Part shown: positions 1-12,877 of the stretch, one piece after another
Numbering within the stretch: position 1 is the stretch's first letter
Layout of the letters: each line of letters starts with the position of its first letter
From: Glandiceps talaboti
Taxonomy: Eukaryota > Hemichordata > Enteropneusta > Spengelidae
Assembly: GCF_964340395.1 (NCBI RefSeq)
Contig: NC_135553.1
Coordinates: 23,889,449-23,951,448, forward strand
Reading direction: 5' to 3'
Length of the DNA: 62,000 bases
Notes under the pieces: generated by a model
The model's input: only the letters and a program-made list of their open reading frames with translations
The model's database searches: none
What the model was told of the DNA's origin: nothing
Made by a program: the position numbers and the translations under genes

Positions 1-386
1 ATAACCTTACGAGAATACGTATGAAAACAAATACAGCTTGTTGGTCCCATATTAATTCCAACTCAAACATTGGGGAGAATTTTTTTTTTTTGGAGGGGGG
101 GGGCATGAAGGGTTCAAAGGGGGGGGCGGTGGCATGAACATGCTGATGGTCTGAAGGGGGGGGGGGGTTCCGAAATATTTTGCTCATGATTTGAACCAAA
201 TTAAACCTTGAAACAAAAGAATGGCAACACTGTTGCTGACTTATAAATGTTTGTGAAAAAGTGGCGAGAATTATCTAACCGTCTTGTTCTAAAGGAGTGA
301 ATGAATGCATTGAGTTTCTCACAGATATGTACATATATTATTTGCCTATCCCCATTTTCTGCTCAAATATCGATAGGCCTGTCTCT

Positions 387-476
387 CTCACTCTCTGTGG
401 CCCTGTCTGTCTGTCTGTCTGTGGATCTGTCTGTCTGTCTGTCTGTCTGTAGATCTGTCTGTCTGTCTGTCTGTCC

Positions 477-522
<46 letters not shown>

Positions 523-540
523 GTCTGTCTGTCTCTCTCA
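387..540 (+). repeat. (TCTG)n microsatellite in lipoxygenase intron
   Basis: About 150 bp of TCTG repeats with a few interruptions, ending about 60 bp before the 3' splice site at 600. It forms a long pyrimidine-rich approach to that acceptor. Open frames on both strands here are repeat artefacts. Confidence 0.95.
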
Positions 541-600
541 TGCATTCCTTTCTCTAAGTGTTCCTCTCCTATTCAATCTCTCGCATTACTTGTACCCTAG

Positions 601-1562
601 GGTATGCCAGGAAATGGAAAATTCTCAACGACTGATGATGTGATACAAGTTATCACGTGTGTCATATTTACTAGCAGTGTAACCCACGGAGCTGTAAACT
701 TCAATCAATATGACCAATATGCCAACCCTCTGAAGTATACGATTTATCTAAGAGGGAATCCACCAAAGGATAAGGTAAGTCTCAACATTTGATTGTATTT
801 GTTATTTTGAAAAGATACTCAGTTACTGTGACAACCCTAGGACCTCACTGTGGATGGTGGGGCACGTAGAACTTTATTATTTTCTCAAGCAATGTGAATG
901 TATTCTACGATCAAAAAATCAAAATCTGAAAATTATATCTTGAATGTTTGTTTTATCAGTGTACGAGATCACAAACAGACTATAACTTATAAGTCAACCG
1001 CACGAGTTTTTACCTCAGTTGTCACCATCTGAAACCATTTTGTTTCATTCACAGACACCATTAACTGAGAAAGACGTGTTGACATATTTACCAGACAAAT
1101 CAACACAGCTGAAGATTATGGTGATGGCCAAATCACTGAGTATGTTCGGAACAGAGCAATTGGGCTACTTTGATAATATGTATCAAAGTGACAATATCAG
1201 CCAATCAGCAATCAAGGAGTAAGTAAAAGTGGCAATTTGAGACACTTGTTCTTTATCTGAATGAATACTTACATAAAACTCGTAACTAGTATCACAATGT
1301 TGAGATATGCTTTGAGACAACTAAACAATCACCCTTTATCGAGTCCTTTATTTTTGACAGGTATACGCATGCGTAGTTTCTCGACATCACGGGCGCCAAT
1401 CAGTTATTATCTTATCATATACTTATGTGATATTATTCACATTTCAGGTTGAGAGAAGATCTGAAGAAAATCGAGAAAACGATCGAAGAACGAAACCGGT
1501 ACAGAATTGTATCCTATGGTTACCTACACCCATCTGTACTGCCTAATGCAATCTCCATATAA
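601..1562 (+). CDS. Lipoxygenase, C-terminal part (last three exons; 5' part outside window)
   Basis: Exons 601-774, 1055-1218 and 1448-1562 join in frame to give the last 150 residues of an animal-type lipoxygenase, which adds O2 to polyunsaturated fatty acids using a non-haem iron. The first exon follows a CAG-type acceptor and ends at AAG/GTAAGT. It carries VTHGAVNFNQYDQY, which holds the His and Asn positions used as iron ligands in this family, followed by the LRGNPP segment. The middle exon carries TPLTEKDVLTYLP. The last exon ends PNAISI then TAA, and a C-terminal Ile is the final iron ligand in lipoxygenases. All three pieces fit the family C-terminus in order. The N-terminal PLAT domain and most of the catalytic domain must lie left of position 1. 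It cannot be assigned to a 5-, 8-, 12- or 15-type from this piece. Confidence 0.9.
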
Positions 1563-2292
1563 ACTTGTGACGTCATAGTCTGGCCGATTTACCACATGTC
1601 ACGTGTGTACGGAACACCAAACCGTGCTTCATTGCATAGGATGTATCATTAGAGTCATATTTTAGTTATGTAAAGTTTTCAATTAAGTAGGAATCTTCTC
1701 ACAAGATTGTGTGTTTTATGAAGTTTATTCGACCCTTGCTTACACGATCAACATAGATGATATAACCGTCTTATTTAAACAATGCATTCATAACACTTTG
1801 TTTTCAAGTAACATCAATTAGATTCATTGAGATTGTTGCTTGCAGCAAAACTTAACATTATCAATCATAGTAAGTAAAGTAAATCCAATGATATTTCATT
1901 TTACAACCATTTTTCTCATCATATGGACATGAGTACTCGAAATGTTCAAATAGAAAAGAAGAAATTTTAAAATGCAACGAGGGTCATGAGAACTCAAGAC
2001 TCTTTCGTTTTTTTTAACAGTTTCATTTAATACACGTAGCAACAATCATTTTTTCACTCATTTTGATATTTTTTCTCATTATATGGACAATCGTCATGTG
2101 TACTTGAAATATTCAAATTAAAAAGAAGACATTTTTAAGGGTGATGGGAACTCAAGATTTGTGTACATTTTCATTGCATACACGTAGCAACATTTATAAC
2201 ATCAATTTTATTCGAAATATGGCTTTGTATTGTTTAAGTTAGATAGCGAATGTCAACATGTAGTCTTTAACCCAGTATATTCCACTTGGTAC

Positions 2293-2379
2293 AATAAAAT
2301 AGAGCTTTGGTGGGTGTGTTTCTCAGTACCCTTTCATTCTGACATGAATTCAAACATGATAAATACAGTTCTCAATAAA
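2293..2379 (+). terminator. Candidate lipoxygenase polyadenylation signals
   Basis: AATAAA occurs at 2293-2298 and again at 2374-2379, about 730 and 810 bp past the lipoxygenase stop codon. They are the first clear canonical signals on this strand after the gene. This would mean a 3' UTR of roughly 0.75-0.85 kb. The assignment is inference only. Confidence 0.3.
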
Positions 2380-2813
2380 GTAGTGTGAGTGAAGATTTTC
2401 AGAACACAGGTTTGTTTTATAAATGTAATTTCTGATAATACATACCACTATAATATTGAACTTTTAATACCATTTCTTTTTTGCATTATCGCTGCAACTA
2501 TCAAATCTTTTGTCACCAACAACACCGGCAATGAAACTTAAAGAAAGGGCTATTACCGATGCACAGAAAATATACGAGAAGTGTAACTCTTTTATAACAG
2601 TCACAGAGAATTTATAAGGAAAGTCTTTGAAACGGTAAAAGTGATACATGATGAATGATACATGGGGCATGTAAGCATGGTTGAAAACTTCGATTTATGA
2701 TGGTTACTCAGATTTATACTCGGTTATTATTAGACAATATTAAAGTGTTACAAATTTAAAGTGTAATTGGTCTGTAATAACTGGTGTGAGTGTTGATGAG
2801 GTTTGATGAGATA

Positions 2814-2814
2814 T

Positions 2815-2861
<47 letters not shown>
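2814..2861. repeat. (GA)n microsatellite
   Basis: An uninterrupted run of GA dinucleotides of about 45 bp. Confidence 0.95.
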
Positions 2862-3048
2862 TTAAAAAATCAAATGGAATGTACGAGTCATGATAGATGC
2901 CTCAGATACCTTATGTTGAATATAGATACCTTGCCTGTTGCACATTTTGATATTTCCCAATCAACTTAATATATGTAGTCTACAGACGATCCATGACTTC
3001 GAATCTCTTCCCATGTTCCGCCCTCGACTGCATCTTTCAGACCGTCGC

Positions 3049-3089
3049 TTGTTGTATCGAAAGAAACCCGAAGGTCTAGCAGCAAGGCT
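3049..3089 (-). mobile_element. Half-copy of a short inverted-repeat element
   Basis: Contains GTATCGAAAGAAACCCGAAG followed by GTCTAGCAGCAAG. This is one arm of the hairpin element seen whole at 22064-22213 and 47512-47615. Only one arm is recognisable here. Confidence 0.5.
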
Positions 3090-3656
3090 TAAACTCCAGC
3101 AGTGAGTGCTTACGTATACGGATCAACAACATGTCTTCCAAATGTGAAATAAAGTATCGTACGAACTGTGTACTTGTTACTTATAATCTCCCACACGATG
3201 ACAATTTGTAGTCAACCTTGAACATTCAAACATCGTGTTACAAAGTCCACACTTCGCTGCAACTCGTCACTCTCGACGAGTTGGTCAACCAAACCAATTT
3301 TCAAAACCTTTTCTGGGTTGTAGAGTTTCCCTGTTAATAGTATTAATATTTCCGCTACCAAAGTTCCCACAACATAAATTTAAAAAAGGAACATATATCC
3401 AATTGGGAACGGGAAAATTCTGCAAGATTTTTCATGAAAATTTCGCAATGATATTTACATAAAAAGCCGAAATTGGAAATGATATTGCCAATAAACGTTA
3501 ATGTTGATCCAAGAAGGACACCGGGATGACATGTGACGTGTATACCTGCAGGCGATAAGACTAGCAATACACGTCAGCATCAATTGAAAGATGTTGGAAG
3601 GCTTGCACAAATTACCAGAGTAATGTGGCACTTCATTTCAAGAAATATTTTCTACT

Positions 3657-3960
3657 GTACTGACACAAGTGTAACAATAGGCCCCAACACGATTCATCTG
3701 CTTCCAAATCTCGTATGTATTTTACATTTGGTACTAACACTTACTGATGCAACAATAAGGTCCCGACACGATTCAACTGCTTCCAAATCTCGTATGTATT
3801 TTACACTTAAGCTTGGTACTGACACTTACTGATGTAACAATAAGGCCCCGACACGATTCATTTGCTTCCAAATCTCGTATGTATTTTACATTTGGTACTA
3901 ATACTTACTGATGTAACAATAAGGCCCCGCACGATTCATCAAATCTCGTATGTATTTCGT
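3657..3960. repeat. Tandem repeat, about 78-85 bp unit, nearly four copies
   Basis: The phrase AACAATAAGGCCCCGACACG recurs with small changes at 3673, 3751, 3836 and 3915. Each copy is followed by CTTCCAAATCTCGTATGTAT or a shortened form of it. Units vary by small indels. The open frames that cross it are not convincing as genes. Confidence 0.9.
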
Positions 3961-4955
3961 CAGTCCAAGCATGAAATCTCTGGTAAAACAATTCCATGGT
4001 TTGTTGTTCATCTTCAGCACTGCAATTTCTATCATTGGAATAAATCAGTGTATTGGATGAAAACAAATGGTAACAAAATCAACATGGTAACATCTTTTGT
4101 TGTTATCTATTTATACTACATGAACATATATAATAGTTGTTCCATTCAGTAACTCAGTATATCAGTAAATATATGCCTGAAAACTAATAAGGGTTGCCGT
4201 TTTTATCTGTGTCTAGTGATCAGCAGGGCCGTAGCCTGACCAAATTGCCAAGGGGGGGGGGGGGGCAGAACTTTGTCTTGGTGCAATCATGCATTTAAAT
4301 TTAGAAAAGTGCTAATTTACATAAATTTGCATGCAATTTACATAATATCTATTTTAGCATACACAATTACATATGATATGTAAGGTCAGAAAAATAAAAA
4401 AATGCTGGTCAACGGGTAACCTAACCCATCACATTGGGTAAGTAGGTCGATTTCTTTTTTACACAATGCTTGACAAGGATAAAACAAACCATATATAATG
4501 ATAGCAAAATATTTCAGGTCGAGTTTAGATAGAACTTATTCAGTCACCTTGATACTATCTCGTGCAATTTGTCTGCATAGCTACAGTTAGGAAATGTACA
4601 CAATTTACGGTCAAACAAATGGTGTAGTTCCCCTCACCCTCTCTTCTCAAAAAATGTTAAGCCCCGCCAATTGAAACTCTAGCATTATTTTAGCTACCCC
4701 TTCTGTCACCTACACTACAGTGGAGTACGGCAACCGAGGAGGCTCATGATATCACGTATCAATTTTGATTTTAAAAAAACGAAAAAAAGGAAGAAAAATA
4801 GGAGAAAAACGAAAAAAGAAAAAAAAAGAATTTTTTTTTTCACAAATCGATTTCATTTCAAATTTGTTTTCACTTTCATTTGCAAATCGATTTTCATTTC
4901 AAATTTGTTTTCACTTTCATTTGCAAATTGATTTTCATTTCAAATTCGTTTTCGT

Positions 4956-5079
4956 TACACATACATACATACATACATACATACATACATACATACATAC
5001 AAACATACATACACACACACACATACACACATACATACATACATACATACATACATACATACATACATACATACATACA

Positions 5080-5108
<29 letters not shown>
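4956..5108. repeat. (ATAC)n microsatellite
   Basis: About 150 bp of ATAC/CATA repeats with a short ACAC-rich interruption around 5010-5030. Directly upstream, three copies of a roughly 43-bp AT-rich unit (4836-4950) read TTTCATTTCAAATTTGTTTT. Confidence 0.95.
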
Positions 5109-5110
<2 letters not shown>

Positions 5111-5161
5111 GCTGATTGATTTAAAAGTTAATAACTTGGTTAACTATTCAATCAATTGGAA

Positions 5162-6075
5162 ATGCTGTCATTCCACTTATTTTATGGAGTGGCGGCTGTC
5201 ATTCCTGGATCTACAGTGTAGAGGGTGTCATTCAAGTAACTGAATGTAGAAAGGGGTGTCATTCCACTGTTTACATACTGGAAACGCTGTCATTCCAGTT
5301 CCAAAGCATTGAAAATGCTGTCATTCCACTTATGTTATAGAGTGGCGGCTGTCATTCCACTGGATTTAAAGTGCAGAGGGTGTCATTCAACTAACTGAAT
5401 GTAGAAAGGGGTGTCATTCCACTGTTTACATACTGGAAACGCTGTCATTCCAGTTCCAAAGCAATGAAAATGCTGTCATTCCACTTATTTTATACAGTGG
5501 CGGCTGTCATTCCACTGGATTTAAAGTGCAGAGGGTGTCATTCAACTAACTGAATGTAGAAAGGGGTGTCATTCCACTGTTTACATACTGGAAATGCTGT
5601 CATTCCAGTTCCAAAAGCATTGGAAATGCTGTCATTCCACTTATTTTATAGAGTGGCGGCTGTCATTCCACTGGATCTACAGTGTAGAGGGTGTCATTCA
5701 ACTAACTGAATGTAGAAAGGGGTGTCATTCCACTGTTTACATACTGGAAACGCTGTCATTCCAGTTCCAAAGCATTGAAAATGCTGTCATTCCACTTATT
5801 TTATAGAGTGGCGGCTGTCATTCCACTGGATTTACAGTGCAGAGGGTGTCATTCAACTAACTGAATGTAGAAAGGGGTGTCATTCCATTGTTTACATACT
5901 GGAAACGCTGTCATTCCAGTTCCAAAGCATTGAAAATGCTGTCACTCCACTTATTTTATAGAGTGGCGGCTGTCATTCCACTCGTTTTACAGTGCAGAGG
6001 GTGTCCTTCAACTAACTGAATGTAGAAAAGGGTGACATTCCACTGTTTACATACTGGAAATGCTGTCATTCGTTT
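5162..6075. repeat. Higher-order satellite, about 155-bp unit, six copies, each of five subunits
   Basis: ATGCTGTCATTCCACTTAT starts near-identical units at 5162, 5315, 5470, 5626, 5781 and 5936, giving periods of 153-156 bp. Inside each unit the core GTCATTCCA (or GTCATTCAA) recurs five times in five distinct contexts (TGCT-, GGCT-, GGGT-, GGGGT-, ACGCT-) about 31 bp apart. It is therefore a pentamer of a 31-bp monomer amplified as a block. The array ends in a degenerate GTCATTCG stretch near 6068-6100. Confidence 0.95.
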
Positions 6076-7075
6076 TCCGTCATTCGGGTTGTCGTTCGTT
6101 TTAGGGTCACCCGTTCAAATGTCTGTAATGATCGATCGACCGACCGAAAGCCTGACGTGTGTACAGTGTACCGTACGTACATAATGATTTTCACAGCGAG
6201 TATGCACGGACTCTGTGTCGCGCCGGAAGGTTCTGAAACAAGACAGTTACTAATTCGCAGGATTTTGGAGTACGTGATTGAAATGTGTCAGCTTACATTT
6301 GACCATGACCAGCAAAGTATCAACAGTTTTCAAAGTACAAGAATCAGATATTAGGACGTGAGCAGTAAATCTTGAGACGCGGCGGTGTACGAAACTCGGT
6401 CATCAGTGAATTTCGGAAACGTATGGTCAAATATCGGTATTCTTTGAGAGGTTTTACTCGTTTGTTCATATGCGTTATACAGATATTTTTGACGTCATTA
6501 ACGTTGCGACGTCACTACTAGAAGAGAAATAAAGTTACGCCCGGGATACCCACATCTTTTTCTTTCCTTCATGGTACCGTCATGGAGATATCTCCCCTTT
6601 TACTCCATATGGTTACAGTGCTAGTGATTCGTGTGTGATCTGAGCATGCGCGAATTTGACACCGCGTATATTTTGCATAATCCTCTGTCAATCGTCTTAG
6701 TTGTATGCAAATATCGTGAGTTTATAGTGATAAAATAGGGCTTCTTTAGCGTTTTGGTACCCGTGCATTTGTTTACTTCTTTTGTTCATGATTTTTCGGG
6801 ATTTGCAAAACTCAAACCCAGTCCAGTTTTCTCTGAAGAAGAATATTTACTATGGCAAAAGAGCACATAATCTCAAAAATGGTCAAAATAACGATTTTTT
6901 GTGCATCTCCACCTTAAGTAAGTTTGTACATGGTAGAACATAAGACTTACTACAAAATGGACATTGTTGACATCCAGTTTAGTCTATAACATTTTCTTGC
7001 ATAAATTGCCAGTAAATCTATAGGAAATATATTACCTACGATTTTGTTATAATTGGCGCACTGTTGTTGTTATCG

Positions 7076-7078
<3 letters not shown>

Positions 7079-7110
<32 letters not shown>

Positions 7111-7250
7111 GCTGGTGGTGGTGGTGGTGGTGGTGGTGATGATGACGACGAGGAAGACGAGGGGGTAGAGGAGGACTGATGTATGTATGTATGTATGTAT
7201 GTATGTATGTATGTATGTATGTATGTATGTATGTATGTATGTATGTATGT
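7079..7250. repeat. Simple-repeat cluster (GTT)n-(GGT)n and (ATGT)n
   Basis: A GTT run (7079-7110) passes into GGT/GATGAC triplets, then ATGT repeats at 7180-7250. The 66-codon frame across it is an artefact. Confidence 0.9.
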
Positions 7251-8436
7251 GTTTGTTTGGCTGGTTGTTTGTTTGTTTGTTTTGTTTTGTTTAATTTATT
7301 GTCCGTTTTGTATAAACGGAAAAATTACAGGTTATAGTCTATCGTTGTTGTATTTTGAGTACTTTGTAATACCAATAAAATGACGTCCTCTCTATGAAGG
7401 TTATCAGAGATTACATCAGCAGTGATGCACCTACTCGAAGACACCACTTCTGTGGGGACGGCCAATGGCATCTTTCCTGGCAAAGGACTTAAAGCTATAC
7501 CGCCACCAAAGTTGGACTGATGAAAACACCACCTTTCACTACTCTATACGGTATAGGTTGGAGCTCTGAAGAATAGTCTTTTATTTGTATTTTTATCTTT
7601 ATTGTTCTGTTTTCGTTGAGTTCTTTATGTGGTTATCCAGAATATTGTCTCAACGAAATTAACAGCGATGTTGATCGTTCGTTTTTATGATGTAACATGT
7701 TTGTCAATGTCGCACTGCGTTGTGTACTCACATGTAATTTTCACTTACTCAATAAAATAAATTCGGTGTTAAAACAAATGTGTAGAGAAGTGTACGTGGA
7801 GGGGTACGTGGATGTATTGAAGGATGGATTGAAAACTTGTCATAAATTAGAGATGGATATAGAAGCGATGCTATCCGTAATTTTCCTTTATCTACTTCGG
7901 GTTTTGATATTGTTTTTTTTATTGAAAGAATGGATTGTGACATCGATAAAATATCATTTCCACTGTGCTTCGATGTCTTGAAAAAAACTCCTACAGCGTA
8001 ATCGAATCAGCAACCTCATACTGCAATTTGTATGATAAAACTAAATCGAACCGCTACTTGATCAAATATTAATACGACTGGCCCAGACTTACATACATAC
8101 AAGAAGCGCAGATGGAATTAAAATAAAATAAACAAGCACATTTTCAGGTCTATCGATATATACTACTGTTATTAAGTCAGGTAAAATAATTTTACTTTCA
8201 CATGGGCCCTGACGGTTAGTATATAACTATACATTTATAGAACATTTTCATATTCTCACTTCATACACAAGTCCAATACAGAGATTTGATATGTGCACGT
8301 GTTACACAGTTCACGAGGGTTTTGTGTTTTATAAACGATGTTGCATACATCATGGTAATGACAGTCATCGAAGTCTCAATTGAAATATTTCAAGTCATGG
8401 TTATAAGATCGATGCGACCATCTTTGTTAATCATAA

Positions 8437-9604
8437 TTATGTATTTCTTTTCCGTTCCTTCAACTTCTCAAGGGCTTCTTGTATAGTTTTCTTGACACTC
8501 TCCTGGACCACACAGTCTGCAAATTGATCGGCATATTCTTCTTTCCCATTGGTCATGTCATTGAGAATTGCCTCTCTTAGTCTTCGTTTTGTAATCTTTC
8601 TCGCTAAGTCTGCAAACAGTCATAATAAATGAATGAGTACGTTCCAGAATTATATTATGTTTACCATAATATAAAATTGCAATTGGCATACATTAATTAC
8701 ATTACATTGCATATGAGATGTGATATGATATGATACGATATATGATATGATATAATATAACATGATGATATGATATATGGTATTATAATTAGATGTTGTT
8801 CCCTAATATTTTTCTTTCAGCCATGGAAAATACGAATGACAATTTTGAACGTTTTGACTCATATTTCGTATAAGGCAGAACCAATGACGTCGACAGGCGC
8901 TGTTGTGACATAGTCACGCGTTGTCGTGACGTAGAACGACCAAACTATATATTCAATATTTTTGTTCTAAATGGCTCGTGCATGGCATAATATATTGTAT
9001 TGATGAAAATTTGTTGTTTTTATTTTACCATAACATATTATATACGTTGAATATTATTATATTATAGCATTGCCAATTCCAGTGAATTTTGTTACGTCAT
9101 TGCTGTACATTATTACTGATAATGTACTCTGTTATTGGGCATCGCGGCCCCGGAACGAGCATAACAATACAAGCTTATTTGTTCTGTTTCTTCATACGAC
9201 TAGGTATTTTTTCGAAATGTATGTTGTTACTTATGATTGTCATTTCCACTGTTTAAAAATACAACGCATTCATGAAACAAATTTGTGTTCACAGCAGTTC
9301 ATTGAAGTGTATATGTGTGTGTACGTGTACGTAGGTGTGTCGCTATGATTAGTATTCAGCTTTCGGGCCGAACATGGCAGACGATGTTCAGCGCTGTGTA
9401 TATTATACGTTGTTTTGCGTTTCTCGGTCTACAAATTCACTGGATTTGGCAAAACTATAAAATAATAACAATAATGTACGCCCTCCCGGTCCATAATGGA
9501 CGAAAGCAAACTTTGAACGACATAATGGGCGAGGCGACAGTCCATTATGGGCTATGAGGGCGTACATTATTGTTTAAATATTAATCATTGTAACGTATCA
9601 CAGC

Positions 9605-9699
<95 letters not shown>

Positions 9700-12600
9700 T
9701 TACCCGATATTGCTTACCAGGAACTTTGAGACACTGCGTTAAAATGTTAATACTTTTCTGTAGAAGTTCATTGGCTGGAACAACGTGGTCTACTAAACCT
9801 ATGTTTAAGGCTTCTTCAGGTTTAAAAAATCTCCCTCGCAATATTGCTCTTTCTGCATTCAAAGGCCCAACAACACTTTCAAGAAGGATAGATATCCACT
9901 GTAACATAGCGATGTTCTACAAAATATTAAACATGTTATTATTATTACAAATATTTTGCAAAATTATCTATCATAAGTGAAGAATCATAAAATATATAAA
10001 ATGTATATGAATGAAACCTTTTGCTGCCTTTTTTGGGGGAATGATATATGCTTAAAAGTGACATTTCACTCAATACAAACAAACAAACAAACAAACAAAC
10101 AAACAAACAACATTATCCATTATCTTGTGCCATTCCTAAAGAGTTTACGTCTCACGATTTACTTGTACACAAAGCTTGAGTCTTTCTGAGTTTTCGATTG
10201 GAGATCACATTTGATGTTTGGGATACTATAATTTTTGTATAGTACATTTATTTTTTTGCAGAGAATTTCACAAATTGTACAAAAATTGTTTCTTACCAAT
10301 GCTACTTCATTCATACCAATTACATAATTCCCTTGTGCAAATATTCTGTATTCGCAACCAAGAGATAGAACACATCCTCCAGCTGGCGACTGGCCCTGCA
10401 ATAACATGATGTGTTAGTAAAAATGCGTTAGTTTTGTATATTGTACCTATAGGTAGTTTGTTATTTTTGTATACAAAGATATGTTTTGTACTTAGGAAAA
10501 AATGTTCCCACTTGTGCAAAAGCCGGAAAGCTTGCACATTTGCTACAATTCTTTCAATGTTTCACTTCATAAGCAGTATATGACATGAATGCCAATAGAA
10601 TGTGCAGAGAATATGAGTCAACACCTTGTAAAGTTTTCACTCCTTTCCTATATGTGTCACAACGAGGTGGGAGGGCTTACATTGATAGCAGCGATTGTTA
10701 TTAATCTGGATCCAATGACACTTGCATACAGGTCCTGGACATCTTTGCAGTAGGTCCTTATGTCTTCGTAACTAATGTTACTGATGTAATTGAGATCTAT
10801 TCCACCAGTAAATAAGTCTGGAAGAGCCTGGTGACGCACAAAAAACACAACAAACAGTATAGTGCTAATAAAATTAGAAAATGTAGTTTAATATTGACTT
10901 TCACTTAAAGATTTCAAAGTTGGATAAGTTACTATCATATCTAACTTGTTAGAACCAACCAATACAAGTGTACTCAAACAAGGCAGAAATATACCAAGTC
11001 AACACAACACCTCTCTCTGTAACACAATGCAATGCAATGCAATTGGAAATAACTAAAGAAATAACATAGTGTCCATCCCTTTTACACACAGTTCAAAGTA
11101 TATTTATCATCTGATGAAAGACACAAATATGTCAGGACTTTCACCTTTTACTTGTCGATGAATATTTCCACCTTTGAAATCAGACTCTCCAAATTTCAAC
11201 ATCTTATTAATTATGATTTGTGTATATAATTACAAAAGAAACTGATATATCAATATTAAATTTTCACTTACCGATGTTATGATAAGGCCTCTACAACTTT
11301 CGTCATCTTCTAATTCTTGTAAACCTTTTCTGAAGGAACTTACAAACTCTGGGCTGAATACGTTGACTGGTTTACTGTTCATTTTCAACACTGCTATCTC
11401 TATAAAGGATATTGATATCGAAAATAAATCACTACGATTTCCCCTCTCCCAAAAAACTGAAAGTCACACTGTGATGGAAATGCCAAAGCATGGTAGATAA
11501 TGAGTTAGATCCGAAAATATCAACATACTATGCCATGTCGTGTTGACTCTGACACGCAGTTTCTTTATATGATATCAGTGAAGGTTGGAATTGCAGTATC
11601 GTATTTAGCTTACCTTTTCGCGAACCATTTTTTTGACTAAGAATATGCCTTGCTAGTATTCCTAATTTAACAATTGGTATGCATGCTGAGATCCCTATAA
11701 GACTGACTCTTACAGTGTTTGAGATACTACGAGAAACATGAACTATATTCGCTTCAATCTGTATCACTAGAATTATAGTAAAATGATAAAACGTCCTGAG
11801 CTAAATAACAAATATCCCGTATACGAGCCGTTCACTCTTTACCCATACCCCAAAAGGAACAAATATATATCTAAGTTTGTTGCTCTTTGTTACTAGATCA
11901 CGGAGTCCAAAAGTAATGATATAAAACACCTACCATGATTGGTGGGATCTCGTTGGATGTCAATAAACCCTGATGTGCTGCTGAGAAACCTTCTCCCATT
12001 GGTCAGCTTAACATGTCGAAGAGTGGTGTGGTTCGAAATTAATGAAAACAGCCTTCGACCGAGTTGTACTGTAGTATTGAAATAAACAGATCGGAATGTA
12101 ATATATTACACTTCTTCTATAGCTCGTTTTGGCATTGGCTTTAGAATTAGTCGTGATTATCACCCCTCCCTATAATCAAGGTATATACATGTACTGACAG
12201 CAGCAATAAACAATGTCTCCTGAATATTACGTACGAATGCTGATCATATTCCTAGCTCTACATGACTATGACTGGTCATACCGTATCATGGCATAATTAG
12301 TTCAAATTTGATCGACTTGCTGAGGGTACACAGGGGTCACTGGACTCTTTGCCTGGATTTACAAAAGGGTTTCCCCATAATGGGCTCTAATCTAATCAGG
12401 TGCAATTCAAGTTTAATAGTTTATCCGAAAAAAGGTAATGAGCTGTGTTGAAACAGTATTTAGTTATATTGATGATTATCTGGGGAAAGTGAAAGCTCTC
12501 CGTATGTGCCCTCCCACTAAAATATTTCACAATATGCTTGCCCACTGGATCCACATGCCCAGTGATCAGAAATGTGTCCCTTTCCCTTTCCCCTCTCCCT

Positions 12601-12798
12601 ACTACCATCTCGTCGCCCGCGCGCGCGCACACACACACACACACACACGCACGCACGCACGCCCCCCGCGCGCGCGCACACACACACACAGACTGTGTTT
12701 AACTTTTTAGAGTAATCTTTTTTTAAGGCCTATTATACTTGTAGCCTACAACATGCATTGTGTTTTGCCAACATCTCATCCGTATATGTATCTATCTA

Positions 12799-12877
<79 letters not shown>

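Larger units (their letters stand above)
1563..8436. other. Intergenic spacer between lipoxygenase and ECI1-like copy A
   Basis: No supportable coding exon was found. The probable lipoxygenase 3' UTR occupies the first 0.8 kb. The rest is AT-rich DNA with microsatellites, a roughly 80-bp tandem repeat (3.66-3.96 kb), a higher-order satellite (5.16-6.08 kb) and simple-repeat tracts near 7.1 kb. From about 7.9 kb the sequence is related to 16.0-16.2 kb and 17.58-17.9 kb, so it belongs to the duplicated 3' flank of the ECI1-like genes. Open frames of 60-99 codons here have no recognisable domain. Confidence 0.7.

Noticed and set aside
301-600. Open frames on both strands rich in Ser/Val/Cys/Leu or Asp/Arg/Gln/Thr
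   Set aside because: They are translations of the TCTG microsatellite and end at the lipoxygenase splice acceptor.
4746-5119. Overlapping frames of 61-116 codons, His/Tyr/Thr- or Met/Tyr/Val/Cys-rich
   Set aside because: Produced by the ATAC repeat and the AT-rich tandem units before it.
5594-5806. 70-codon frame
   Set aside because: Lies wholly inside the 155-bp satellite and is not kept from unit to unit.
7500-7545. CTGATGA followed by A-rich sequence, as in a hammerhead ribozyme core
   Set aside because: No stem II followed by GAAA and no closing stem III could be paired by eye.
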